Below are positions 1 to 9,979 of a stretch of DNA of 26,559 bases, in pieces. Origin of the DNA: Rhizophlyctis rosea (Eukaryota; Chytridiomycota; Chytridiomycetes; Rhizophlyctidales; Rhizophlyctidaceae). The position numbers were made by a program, and so were the translations under genes. The stretch is from contig JADGJC010000331.1 of NCBI GenBank assembly GCA_027596075.1, positions 15,353 to 41,911 on the forward strand. The letters are read 5' to 3'. Numbering within the stretch: position 1 is the stretch's first letter; every line of letters starts with the position of its first letter. The notes under the pieces are model-generated. The model saw nothing but the letters and a program-made list of their open reading frames with translations. It was not told the DNA's origin and ran no database searches.

Positions 1-186
1 TGGAGCCCAATATCCTTTGCTTGGGAACCGAGTGTGAAGGAATGCTTTGCCCAAGGCACTGTCTGGAAGTGCACAAATGTCGACATTTCCAAACAGAGTG
101 TCAAGTCCCAACCACTGTTTGGATCGATGGATGAATGGATGGACGCAACAGGAGACTGTAGAACCATGGACACAAAGTGGAAGTGA
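1..186 (+). other. Open frame at the window edge, possible 3' end of a gene
   Basis: Frame 1 is open from the first base to a TGA at 184-186 (61 codons), with several Trp and Cys codons. It could be the last exon of a gene that starts to the left of the window. I recognise no domain, and an open run of this length is not rare by chance. It is listed only so the edge is not read as certainly empty. Confidence 0.2.
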
Positions 187-1299
187 AACCTCGGCAACAG
201 TGAACAGCAAGCAGTACGGTATGTAATCACACATATATTTTTTCTACACATAGAAGAGATGCAGGTATGAACAACTATTGAACAACTATAGACACAGCAA
301 ACACATACAAAGTTTGAGTGCGGCCCCACTCTGCGCTTTCCCCGAAGGGACCCCAGGCTTGTGACTGGTATAGCGGCATTAAGGCCCTCTGAAACCGGGG
401 TTAGCCCAAATGGAAATAACAAGTATACGTACGTGGGCCTTTCTTGAATGCGGGTAAAGAGTGGGAGTAAAAAGAATGAAAGAACAAAGAAGGATATGAT
501 ACGCAACCAAAGCGGCCACCGAATAAATGAAAGCCCATTACTTTCGAGGGTGGCCGGCATTCACACGCCCCAGCAAAAAAACGAAAACGGACAAAACGGG
601 TGCAACGAAACGAAGAGCAGCAAAAAGCAAAAAGCAAAAAAAGCAAAAGACTCAAAAAACGGGTGCAACGAAGCAGACGGGCGTGTGAATGAGAAAGCTA
701 ACTACAAAAACATAGAAGAAAGGGGGAGTATGGGACAAAGCCGTGGGGTGCCAGTGGTGCGAGACTGCAATGGGGTATCAGCTCTTCGCTCAAGGCACCA
801 GAGCCGGTCGCGCGCCGGATGGACCCCATCATTGCCAAGCAAGATAGATCGCCCGACGGTTGTCGAACCCTCATATGTGTGTGTGTGTGTGTGTGTGTGT
901 ATCGTCGGAACATCCTACTGTAAGAAGAGAATGGTGTGTATTAGGACGAGTATCCAACAGAATGAGCAAAGTGTTCGCTGTGAATACATACCAGCCGTAG
1001 AAGTGTTCTTTGCCCGAGGGTATTGCAGTTAGTCCTCGTGGTTGTACTGTATTGTGTCAGTTGGATTTACCCAGACCGAAAGGCACCGCTCGTGAGAATG
1101 CTGTGTACGGAAATGGGTTAGAGGTGACGGAGCAAGCGAGAGTGTGATTGGGTGGGGTGGGGGTATTTGAATGAATTTGAGGTGGCTTAGCAGACCTTGT
1201 GACGCGCGATCTGCATGCAATCCGCCATGGCGCGTGGCGAACACACTCACAAACTGTGATCATACATTCTCATTGTTCCAAAAATGGGCATACTGCTAT
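187..1299. other. Intergenic stretch without a supportable gene
   Basis: No reading frame here has a plausible start, splice sites or domain content. The + frame open from 448 to 1032 is lysine/asparagine-rich because it runs across A-rich simple sequence (AAAAAGC units near 620-650) and a TG repeat. A 15-nt direct repeat, aacgggtgcaacgaa, occurs at about 596-610 and 658-672. I see no tRNA or rRNA. Confidence 0.6.
876..900. repeat. (TG)n microsatellite
   Basis: About twelve uninterrupted TG units. It is the only long pure dinucleotide tract seen in the window and is likely length-polymorphic. Confidence 0.95.
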
Positions 1300-1351
1300 C
1301 ACGTGAGTCAGCCTGAGCTGAGCTCAATACCCAATCGCGATTATGATTGGG
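1300..1351 (+). promoter_or_regulatory. Candidate promoter elements: CACGTG/TGAGTCA overlap and inverted CCAAT pair
   Basis: CACGTG at 1300-1305 overlaps TGAGTCA at 1304-1310 (a bHLH-type box fused to a bZIP/Gcn4-type site). CCCAATC at 1330-1336 and GATTGGG at 1345-1351 form an inverted pair of CCAAT boxes, the core bound by NF-Y/HAP complexes. They lie 86-137 nt upstream of the ATG at 1437, a reasonable promoter distance. Function is inferred from the motifs only. Confidence 0.4.
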
Positions 1352-1436
1352 GGTCTGGTGCGTTTTCCCACACTCGATCCCCTCCAATGGACCATCCCCC
1401 CATCTAGGTAGCATCGCGTGCAGTCGGTGGGAAACA

Positions 1437-4400
1437 ATGGCGGCTCCGCGTGTTAGTTATGGTGGTCTTTGTCAAGAGAGCCGAATAACGACAGAGGGAA
1501 CGGTGGCAGAAATTAAGGCGCATTTGAAGAATCACCACAACTTATCTAATAGCCAGTTGCAAAAACATCTCCACACCCGGCGTGCCCAACCGACCCTTCT
1601 TCCTCAAACTCCGTCACCTTCAGCACAACCGCATCACACTATGGTGAGTGCGTTCACTTCTCCCTTTTAGCCAGTCGAAGATGTCGAGGCAGCAGACATC
1701 CTTCCGGCCACTTTACCATGCACGAGTCACAAGTGTGTTTGTTCGCTTCGCACAAACGACGTCTCATCATGTCTTTCGCAGCAACTCCCACCCCTACCCC
1801 AACAACAATCGCAACAACCACCCGTCAGTCAAATGCAGCAGAACCCTCCTCAATACCCGACACCGCACACCTTACCCCCGGATGCTTCCGTAACATCACA
1901 AATTGCCGGCGGTGGTGCTGGTGGTGCTACTGGACCCACGGGAGCAGGCGCAAGACTACCAACAATGCAGACCCCTTACGGTACCGCCGGACGAGTACCT
2001 ATAATGAATACTCCTTACGGTGCTGCTGCTGCTGCTACTCAGACACAGGCGGCAGTTTTGGGAGGACCGAATCAATTACATATTCGGGCGGGGACGATGC
2101 CGCCGCATCATCGAGGGTGGTATCTTCAACAGCAGCAACGGCAGCAGATGTTGATGCGAGTGAGTGTTGAGGCCGTTTGCAATCGCATAAGAGTGGTCAG
2201 ATCATAATACAGTTGCGTGCTTATGAAGCTGCAGGCACAGGCACAGGCACAAATGGCTGCGCAGCAAGCTCAACACGCACAACAACAACAGCAACAAGTT
2301 GTTGCAGCCGCAGCGGCTTCGACAGGAGGAGGAAATTTGGCCAATCCAACGGGTGCTACTGCTGCGACTGCCACGCCCGCACCGAGAGTCGCTGGTGGTG
2401 GTGCCAACGCGGCGAACCAGTCAAATAATCGGATGGGAACAAATGGTCTCGGTGCTGCGAACCAGAATCAGAGCGATCCTAATATGCTTCAGCAGGTATG
2501 TCTATTATTGGCATAGCGGGCGGGACTTAAAGCGCGCGTTGGGGATGTGGCCCTGGCCATTTCCACGATGCCCGGCGCAACCTCTAGCGCGTTGCTTCCC
2601 TCGCAGCACCAACAGCAATCACAATTACCACCCGGCACTCAGATGCAGCAAAACTCCTCTCACCCCCCGCAACAGACAATGATGAATCAACAGCAACAAT
2701 CCATCCCTCCCTTTGTTCCTTCTACTCCCTCTTCGGCTGCTCAAGTATCTGTTCCCGTTTCCGCTGCGACGGGGACGCCGGTAATGGCGAATAACTCTCG
2801 ACTGCAACAACTCCAGCAACCGCAACCAGCCATGCCTCCACAACAACCGATGGTGAATGATATGTTGATGCCGCCGGGTGTAGGGCCTGTGTATTTTTCG
2901 CCTCTCGATCGTGTGGGCATGGTGAATGCACTGTGAGCTTCATTCCGAATGATATTCGATTCTTTCCGATGCGGGAACTTCATCAATATTTATTTTCCTA
3001 TTCCTTCAGTGCGCGAGCTCTCAAAAGTCTTCTACCCCCAACCGCGGTCAACGAAAACATCCGCCAATCAGCGATCACTCTCGAGAAACGCTTCTTTCAG
3101 AATAGTAGAGACAGGGTGGATAACAAGTCATAATCCCTCTTGGTGTAACGTCTTTCACTTCCCACTCATGTCCGATCTGTGCAGGCGACATACCTATCAC
3201 TCGTCCGTCAACAATGCCAAATATTCCAACGAGAAATCCAGGAAGCCCAACGACGTGCCGCGGCTGGTCGACCACCTCCCCAACCAAGACCCGTCCCACC
3301 GCCAGGTCCAGGAATGAACGTACCCGGCGTCAACGGTCTCCCAATGGATCCCCAGATGCCGCCCCGCCCGGTGCTCCGTCACTTTGGTCCAAACCTAATG
3401 GAAATGATGGCACCGCAAAGGCCGGCGGCGACACCTCAGCAGTCGCATCAGTTGCAGGATATTCGGCAGCAACAGATGTTGGGAATGCAGATGGATCCTC
3501 CCCCCTCACTCGGCGGCGCGGCGGGTGGGCAGGCGGGTGGTGTTTGTGTTCCTGGTGGTGGGGGGATGGGGCGAGGTGTCACGGGGACTGTGGCGGGAGG
3601 TACGCCGCAAACGCCTGTACATGGGATTCGGCAAATGCAGGCACAGGCACAAATGGCTGCGCAGCAAGCTCAACACGCGCAACAACAAGCACCACTGCAT
3701 CAGCAACAACCTACTCCGGCGGCCGCGGCTTCGACAGGAGGAGGAAATCCGGCCAATCCGCCTGGTGCTGCCGCAATTGCTACGTCCGCACCTATCGGAG
3801 CAGCGAATCATGGTGCCAATGTGACGAACCTATCCAATAATCCCATGGTATGTTTCGAGGTGAATTATGATCACAAGGGGGCAGGGTCGGGCAACGAGAG
3901 CTGAGCTTCAGCGTTGGGGATGGAGACAGTGGTTGCAAAACACGCTGAACAAAACCAGCTAACTGACGCTTTACACGCAATAGCCGCAGCAACAACCACA
4001 ACAGCAACACCAGCAAAGTCAAGAACTAACTCATGCAAGTTTTCAATTGACGTCGTCGGATGAGAAGCCGAAGTGGACGAAGATTACTTGTGGAGTGTTC
4101 TTAGAGCGAGATTTTGAGGCTGTTGTTATTCCCGGGGATATGGGAATTGTGGAGGCTTGTAAGGTAGGACGCGAATATGTTTACGACATCCGCTAAGCAT
4201 CATTATTGAATTTTCGATTTGTTGAAGATGCTCATCGACAATGGTGTATCCGCGGCGCCGGTTTGTGATGGCGTAAGTCTGATCCGCACATTCATCAACG
4301 GGATGTTGACTGATTCGTAATACAGGACGCGAAAGTCTTTGTCGGAATGTTCGACTTCCGGTCAGTTGCTCTTCCTATTCGCTGAGCCTTTCGCATTCGA

Positions 4401-6316
4401 TCCTCATTACTTCTGCATCCTCAGCGATGTCGTGCAATACGTCTTATCCGGTCTCCCGTCCGGAGGAACTGGAACGCAAATGACTTTGCAGGAGGTTTTG
4501 GAACGGGGCGTCGGTGCGGGTTCGAATGATTTGAATTTGATTGGTATGAAGCGAGGTTTATGTTGTGGTATCATCACCTTCCTCTGACCGTATCTTGCAG
4601 AGTTGGCGCGGAATAATCCTATTCATGTCGTTACGGATTCTACATCTGTTGGTGAACTTGTGAGTGGTTGGTACATGCAATGTAATGGTATGATGCCCTA
4701 ATCGTTTTCGACCAGGTGGATATTTTCGTCAAGGGAGTTGCGCGGGTTGTCGTTGTGAGTGGGGAGAGTGTGAGGGGTGTTGTGTCACCTTTGATGCTTC
4801 TACAATATTTGTGGACGAAGGTATATATGATGTTGTGTTGTCGACGGTTTTGACAAGTCGCTCATCCCATTATGCAGTATGCGGATGATGCGTTTTTTAA
4901 TCAGTTGTGGGATAAGAAGGTTGGGCCTTATTGCTCATTCCGATCAATCGAGCTGCAGCTATTGACACTTCATAAAGATGCGCAGTGTTTCCTTGACAAG
5001 CAATAATGTTGTGACCATACCGGCGGAGTCAACGTTGGAGAAGGCGCTCAATATTTTGCGTAAGTCACGGTCATTCATTTCTTTTTCGTTTGAAGTTTGC
5101 TGCATTTGCAAACCCATTGGACCTTTGTTAATAAACGTTGACGAGTCAACCGTCGGACTTTCGAATGAGGATAAGCGGGTTGTAAACATGATTCAGTTGA
5201 AGGATTTCAAGTGTATGCTTAGGGAGGGGCGGTAAGCATCTCACGTCAGTCCCTGCATTTCACACTCTTAGATCTAACATCGTGATGTGCAGTTTCAAGT
5301 TGTTGGGCGGGACTTGCGGGGAGTTTGTGGAAGTTTTAGTGGAGGAGAAGGGTCGTTGGTCAATGGATTTCTGTAGCATGCACTTTACTTATGCATCATT
5401 CTTTTAGGGACGGGAAGAGAGTTCTTTTGATCTAACTAAGAATCATATGCTTGGTGAAGTGGTGGGGAGTATGATCCGAGCCAGGGCTCATCATGTTTGG
5501 ATGACGGATTTGGCGAGTGGAATGACGGCCGGGGTTGTGGCGCTTGGAGATGTTTTTGAGGCGATTAGGTTGGCGTTGGAGGAGAAGGTGGGTGGCTTCG
5601 AAAATGATGATGGGGTTGAATGATGCGCTTTTGAGCACTCATTCCGGGTCTTTCTTTCGTAGACTCAGAGTACGGAACCTCCATCCGCAACATCACCACC
5701 AATCACATCCTCTCCCCGCCTAAACCCCGACGCCCCCGTATTCATTCCCACCACCACTCATTCCAACCCTCCTCCTTCTCCCACATCAATCATTCTTCCC
5801 CCAAACCCCCGCCCCGAACTCCCTCCTCTTTATAACCCACCCCCACCACGCCCACAACAACAACCACACCCCCACCCACAACCCCACCCACAACCGCACC
5901 CTCCACCACCACCATACCGCCAACCACAACCCTACATCTCCGTCATGGCCCGTTCCCCACCACTCCCACCTAATTTCCTGAATTCGCACCCTCAATATCA
6001 CCACCCTCCACCTCTCCCTCCATACTTCACCAACCCATTCCCCACCACTCCACCCAACTTTACTCCATACCCAATCCTTCCGCACCAGCGACCCATGATC
6101 CCGCTTATTCCCGTACTCATCCTTCCGAACGCCGCTCCTCCCAGACCGGCACGGCACGTGCCGCGAATGACTGCGGCGGCTCAGAATGCGGTTTATGGGG
6201 ATAATGGGACGGCGTCGACGGTGTCCAGTGATCTTTCGGATACGGGGCGGTTGGCGAGGAATATGGGACGGTTGAAGGGGATGGGGAGAGTTAATGGGAG
6301 GGGTGGACGGCGGTGA
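1437..6316 (+). CDS. MED15-like KIX, Q-rich protein fused to four AMPK-gamma-like CBS domains
   Basis: Model exons: 1437-1643, 1782-2159, 2229-2495, 2607-2932, 3010-3115, 3185-3847, 3984-4163, 4228-4272, 4326-4360, 4425-4543, 4601-4659, 4716-4820, 4878-4919, 4978-5059, 5096-5231, 5293-5351, 5418-5587, 5663-6316; total 3633 nt, 1210 aa. Residues 1-390 are Q/A/P-rich. About 391-455 read as a KIX fold of MED15 type: ALKSLLPP, then IRQSAITLEKRFFQ, then YLSLVRQQCQIFQREI. A second Q/G/A-rich block follows. About 660-990 hold four CBS motifs (for example NGVSAAPV, VGMFDFRD and GVVALGDVFEAI). The tail is Pro/His-rich and ends in a Gly/Arg stretch. KIX domains bind activators and CBS pairs bind adenine nucleotides, so a nuclear coactivator with nucleotide sensing is inferred. 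The 36-nt intron 5060-5095 and the 5351/5418 join are the weakest; exon 3 could start at 2235. Two separate genes remain possible but the Q-rich frame runs through the 3847/3984 join. Confidence 0.7.
1989..2112 (+). repeat. Module shared with the Abp2-like gene, copy 1
   Basis: Encodes NTPYGAAAAA followed by a GPN-LH and GTMPPH pattern. It aligns over about 124 nt with 9471-9593 with one in-frame 3-nt difference and scattered substitutions. Confidence 0.85.
2238..2278 (+). repeat. 41-nt coding repeat, copy 1
   Basis: Identical to 3638-3678, exactly 1400 nt downstream in the same gene. Both encode QAQAQMAAQQAQHA in the same frame. Similarity resumes further on (ggcttcgacaggaggagg at about 2315 and 3727), so a block of about 150 nt was duplicated within the gene. 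Confidence 0.9.
3638..3678 (+). repeat. 41-nt coding repeat, copy 2
   Basis: Perfect copy of 2238-2278, inside the large exon that follows the KIX exon. The identity over synonymous positions points to recent duplication or gene conversion rather than selection on protein alone. Confidence 0.9.
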
Positions 6317-7048
6317 GGGTGTTGGTTGGGGGGTGGTTGTTGGGTTTTCGGGACGGGGGATAAGATTACGTAATGCGGGATGTTGAGGAATTGGGTTGTA
6401 TATATTGCAGATGTGAATCCATTCGAAGTGATCGGTTAGTAGCAGAAGTTGCAGATGGGACGATAGTGTAGGGCGGTAATTTGCAGATGTTGATTTGTAG
6501 ATGGTAAACGAAGTTTCCAACATGGACACTTTCGACGTCTCTATGTTTCGGGCATTATGCCACTTATCTTGTAATTGTTTTTTCTTCATCCGTGGGCTGC
6601 TCCAAAGAGGGAGGTAAGTTGACAGGTTGTGGACGTGCGGAGAGCTTTACGGAGAGAGAGGAAATGCCTGACGTCAGGTAAGTCATTGACTTTATGTATG
6701 AGGAATTTTTTGGACGTGTGACGTTCTGAGGTTGACTTCATTTCCTTCTCTTACAGGACTCATCGGAATTGCGGAATCGGTTGATGTTGACATTTGTTGA
6801 TGGTGAAAGCTTTGGATGCTTTGATCAAAGGGATTTTTCGACAGACGATTTGATGGATGTTCGCTTTCCAACAAAACCGCTGAGACGAAATGTGCACCCC
6901 ATGTGTGTGGAACGAGACCAGCCAGAGTCAACAATGTCGGGAAAATGTAGATCCGTTCGCTTTCCCTTCCCGCAGAGTTGATTGGTGGCGTCGGATTGCT
7001 CCACTTCCCCTTCCTTGGCGGACTTCCCAATGGTCTTTCTCCCCATCC

Positions 7049-7150
7049 TTGGTCGGAATGAACTCGACGGCAATTACTCTACCTCCTGATGACGTTATCG
7101 ATTGTCGACTCATCCCTTCATCGTTGGATGATATCTCGGATTGTTCTGCC
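7049..7150. repeat. Diverged direct repeat, copy A
   Basis: Aligns nearly without gaps to 7313-7413. Both begin ttggtc, pass through tactctacc and gattg, then ATCCC, and end cggattgt. Identity is moderate by eye, and the copies are offset by about 264 nt. Confidence 0.6.
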
Positions 7151-7312
7151 GCGGTCCAACCGGTTAAAGCCTCGGTGTTGGCTCCATTCTCTTTGGTGGC
7201 ATCCATGTTTTGAAGCGCTGGTGGACATTGAAGAAGTTGGGTTCTGACAACAACCGGAGTTGCACCCACCTCATTTACTGGGTAACTGTTCCGCGATGGT
7301 GGCTGCTTCCTC

Positions 7313-7413
7313 TTGGTCCGTTGAATGGAATTTTCGAAGTGTACTCTACCTTCTGCTGAAATTTTCGATTGGTGGCTTATCCCATCGCGATTTGATGAAT
7401 TTTCGGATTGTGG
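7313..7413. repeat. Diverged direct repeat, copy B
   Basis: Partner of 7049-7150. On the minus strand both copies stay open and read as similar peptides, suggesting either a duplicated relic of coding sequence or an old tandem repeat. Confidence 0.6.
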
Positions 7414-8008
7414 CTTCGCTTTCATCTCGGTCGAAACCTCGATACATTATCTCTCCGGTTTAGAGCGGACGGAGTTTAGGACGTTGTCTCCGTTATTACT
7501 TCGGCATGCTGTGGTGCCACCGGCTAGAGTCCCAAAGGTATTGCTCAGTCCATTGGATAAAGGTATTGTATCCGCTTCAGCCAATACTCATCCTTTCTAG
7601 ATTCATTGTAACAGCGCTTATGGGTTTGCGAGTGGTGTTCTGGAGGATCGCGGCGTCTTCACAAGCCGGCTTTCTTTACCCACATTTGGTTTGCCGATGG
7701 TTTAGATGACATTTCTGACATTTTTCATTCCATGAACCAGGCGGACGATTGGTACATCGAGCTGGATCAGGTATGTTGGGAACCATGAGATCAGCAACAA
7801 CTGTTTGGTGAATACGCCATTCCAATGCGTAGAGCCTGTGAAGTGTTGCATCTTCTCTGGCTCATGACACGAAGGGATGTGCAAAGCCTGATCCCGACTG
7901 CGGTTTCAAATGAGTTGCATGTTTTTGCTTCCATTCACGGGCCTTGAAACGGTGCTTCCCAATGCGCCCATGAAAGCCAATTCTCTGAACCACCCGGTCT
8001 CCTTCGTG

Positions 8009-8068
8009 ACTTTGATGCAGATTCCATTGGGTGAATTTACTTTGATGCAAATTCCCTGGAGTGAATCT
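8009..8068. repeat. Two tandem 30-nt units
   Basis: Units 8009-8038 and 8039-8068 both start actttgatgca and differ at only a few positions. The unit length keeps frame, but I see no gene around it. Confidence 0.8.
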
Positions 8069-8109
8069 GTCCAGCTGGGTATGGCTTGCAGGTGTATGCG
8101 AATATCATC

Positions 8110-9979
8110 ATGTCTGTGTGTGGACAGTGTGGTAATACCTATTGGTGTAGGACCCTCATCCGAGCCAAGGGTTCTGTCGGGCATAGGTCTAAGCCACGGC
8201 AGCGTCGAGACTCTGCCAATCTGGAGGGTGGACTGCTGGGTGCGACCCTGCTTGCCCATTCCCACACTCCCAACTGCCAACTGGTCGCAATCCCACGACT
8301 TCGTGAAAACAGCAATATCCATATGGCCAGTGACATATTCTTCTGGTGTGGGGCTTGCAAGGAGGCAGGGGCGTGGTTTGAGGACATCGACTACTTGGTG
8401 GTAAAAACCCACTCGCGCACAGCCCACCAGTTGTCACAGGAGCCTGCAGCGCACAACGTTCGCGCGGCCCGACGAGACTCCCAAGAACCTCCTCCCCTTG
8501 TACATACCTCCTCACCAAACCCACAACACCCTCACACCGCTCACACCACTACCACCCAACCTTTTGCAGCACCTGGCGCCAAACTTTTGGGTGCGTCGGA
8601 CGGGACCCGGGAGAACATCGTACGGCTGTATGAGGCATTCCTACAGAAATTCCACATCAAGAAAAATCCTGCAGCAAAACATTGCCGGCTTACCGAACAC
8701 GTTGCAAAGTTCGAATCCCCGCCCAAAAACCAAAGGCGGTCATTTGAAACATTCGACTTGTGGTTGTTGATTGCGGAGGTGAATGGCATGGATGGGGTGA
8801 GCATTCGTTTTCCTTTGAAACTTCTTGTCCTTATTTTGTGTGAATGTTGGGCTTACTGATCTTTGTTACAGATCAAATCCTGGTCTGACATCGCACGGCA
8901 GCTCGGCTTTGATCCACGGGGCACGAATATCGCGGCACGGATCAAGGGTTGGATGACGTACCACCACATCCATTCCTTTTTCGATTACCTGTTGGGCACG
9001 CCCAACGACTTCTTCCTCCACGCCGACGTTGGCCCCGAACCAACGCCTCCCACGAGGAAGGAGCGTCCACCGAGCGAAAGTAAGGAGGAGTCAAGTCACA
9101 AGAGGCGATGAGGTATGCGTTTAGGGGTTGGGCGTGTGGAATTTGAGCAATGAATTTTGTTGACTGATGGGCCTATATCATTACAGATAACGCGAACGTT
9201 TCTGCTGACGGCGGCAGGGCAATACCCGCGCTCCGCCCTCCTCCCACATACAGTTTCTCACCAACTCCGTCTCATGTATGTCAAAGGCCTGATCACACAC
9301 ATTGCACCACCGAAGCTCTCACCACACTTTTAACAGCACCAGCCGCCATATTCTCAACAACAACAGCAACAACCAAACTCCTCTCAACACCCACCACACT
9401 CGCGCATATCCAATTACCAACCACAATTTACCGCCATCGAAGGCAGTGCTGCTGGAGCTATGGGAGTAGGCGGAAGACTACCGATGACGAATACGCCTTA
9501 CGGTGCTGCTGCTGCTGCCCAGGCACAGGCGGCGGCTCTTAGAGGACCGAATCATTTACATATGCAGCCGGGGACGATGCCGCCACATCAACAACAATTG
9601 CATCTTCAGCGACAACAAAATCCGGGATTGATTCAACGGCAGGAGACGTCGACGGCGCCGTCAAGCGGACCGAATCAATTACATATGCAGCCAGCGTCAA
9701 CGCCACCACATCAACACCAATCATATCCGTCAATGGGTCATCAGCAACAGAGTGCGGATTTCCATTTTTGGCAGCAAATGATTGGAGTAAGTGTGTGTGT
9801 GGACCTTTCTCACTCACTCAGCGGCATTTCTCTCCAGTTTGCGGAACTTAACCATTCACAACCTGTTTTTCTCTTAAACACAGGCGCATACGTCACAAAC
9901 CGAGGACGCAGCCCCATCTTCTATGTCGCCCACGGACCTACCATCCAGGTGGCGGTTTCCTCGTAAGAAACGGCGCTGA
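8110..9979 (+). CDS. ARS-binding protein 2-like DNA-binding protein with Q-rich C-terminus
   Basis: Model exons: 8110-8796, 8872-9079, 9187-9275, 9337-9786, 9884-9979; 1530 nt, 509 aa. The conserved core spans the first junction: FDLWLLIAEVNGMDG, then IKSWSDIARQLGF, then AARIKGWM, HHIHSFFDYLLGTPNDFF. It resembles the fungal Abp2 family (Pfam Abp2), which binds ARS elements; this is recognition from memory, not a search. The C-terminus is Q/P/H-rich and ends PRKKRR, a likely nuclear localisation signal. The N-terminal part (two Cys-pair motifs, CGQC and WCGAC) is uncertain: the start may be 8322, and a C-rich stretch 8499-8567 starting gtacat and ending ttgcag could be an intron. If intron 9080-9186 is retained, translation stops at 9111 after SSHKRR. 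Upstream lies a gene-poor stretch. Confidence 0.65.
9471..9593 (+). repeat. Module shared with the MED15-like/CBS gene, copy 2
   Basis: Counterpart of 1989-2112. A further partial copy of its central part (ggaccgaatcaattacatat...) lies at about 9666-9716 in the same exon, so the module has been duplicated both between and within genes. Confidence 0.85.

Larger units (their letters stand above)
6317..8109. other. Gene-poor stretch with decayed repeats
   Basis: No frame combines a good start, splice signals and recognisable domains. The stretch contains a diverged ~100-nt direct repeat (7049-7150 and 7313-7413) and a 30-nt tandem repeat (8009-8068). Minus-strand frames over the first repeat pair give related peptides (SSND-GMSRQS and SSNR-GISHQS), so this may be a decayed coding element read on the - strand. 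I could not identify its family. Confidence 0.5.

Noticed and set aside
765..875. Possible tRNA-like segment near gttgtcgaaccc
   Set aside because: Only a weak T-arm-like string is present. No acceptor or anticodon stem can be paired.
448..1032. 194-codon + frame
   Set aside because: Lys/Asn-rich and runs through AAAAAGC and TG simple repeats. No domain, no splice context, unlikely to be coding.
5786..6589. Long minus-strand open frame (267 codons)
   Set aside because: It is the shadow of the C-rich, G-poor last exon of the KIX-CBS gene. Its Pro and Trp/Val-rich product follows from that composition, while the + frame joins in phase to CBS exons.
7906..8427. Overlapping long frames on both strands
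   Set aside because: Three long frames overlap here. I see no conserved motif in the minus-strand one or in the second + frame, so I kept only the + frame continuous with the Abp2-like core, with the start marked uncertain.
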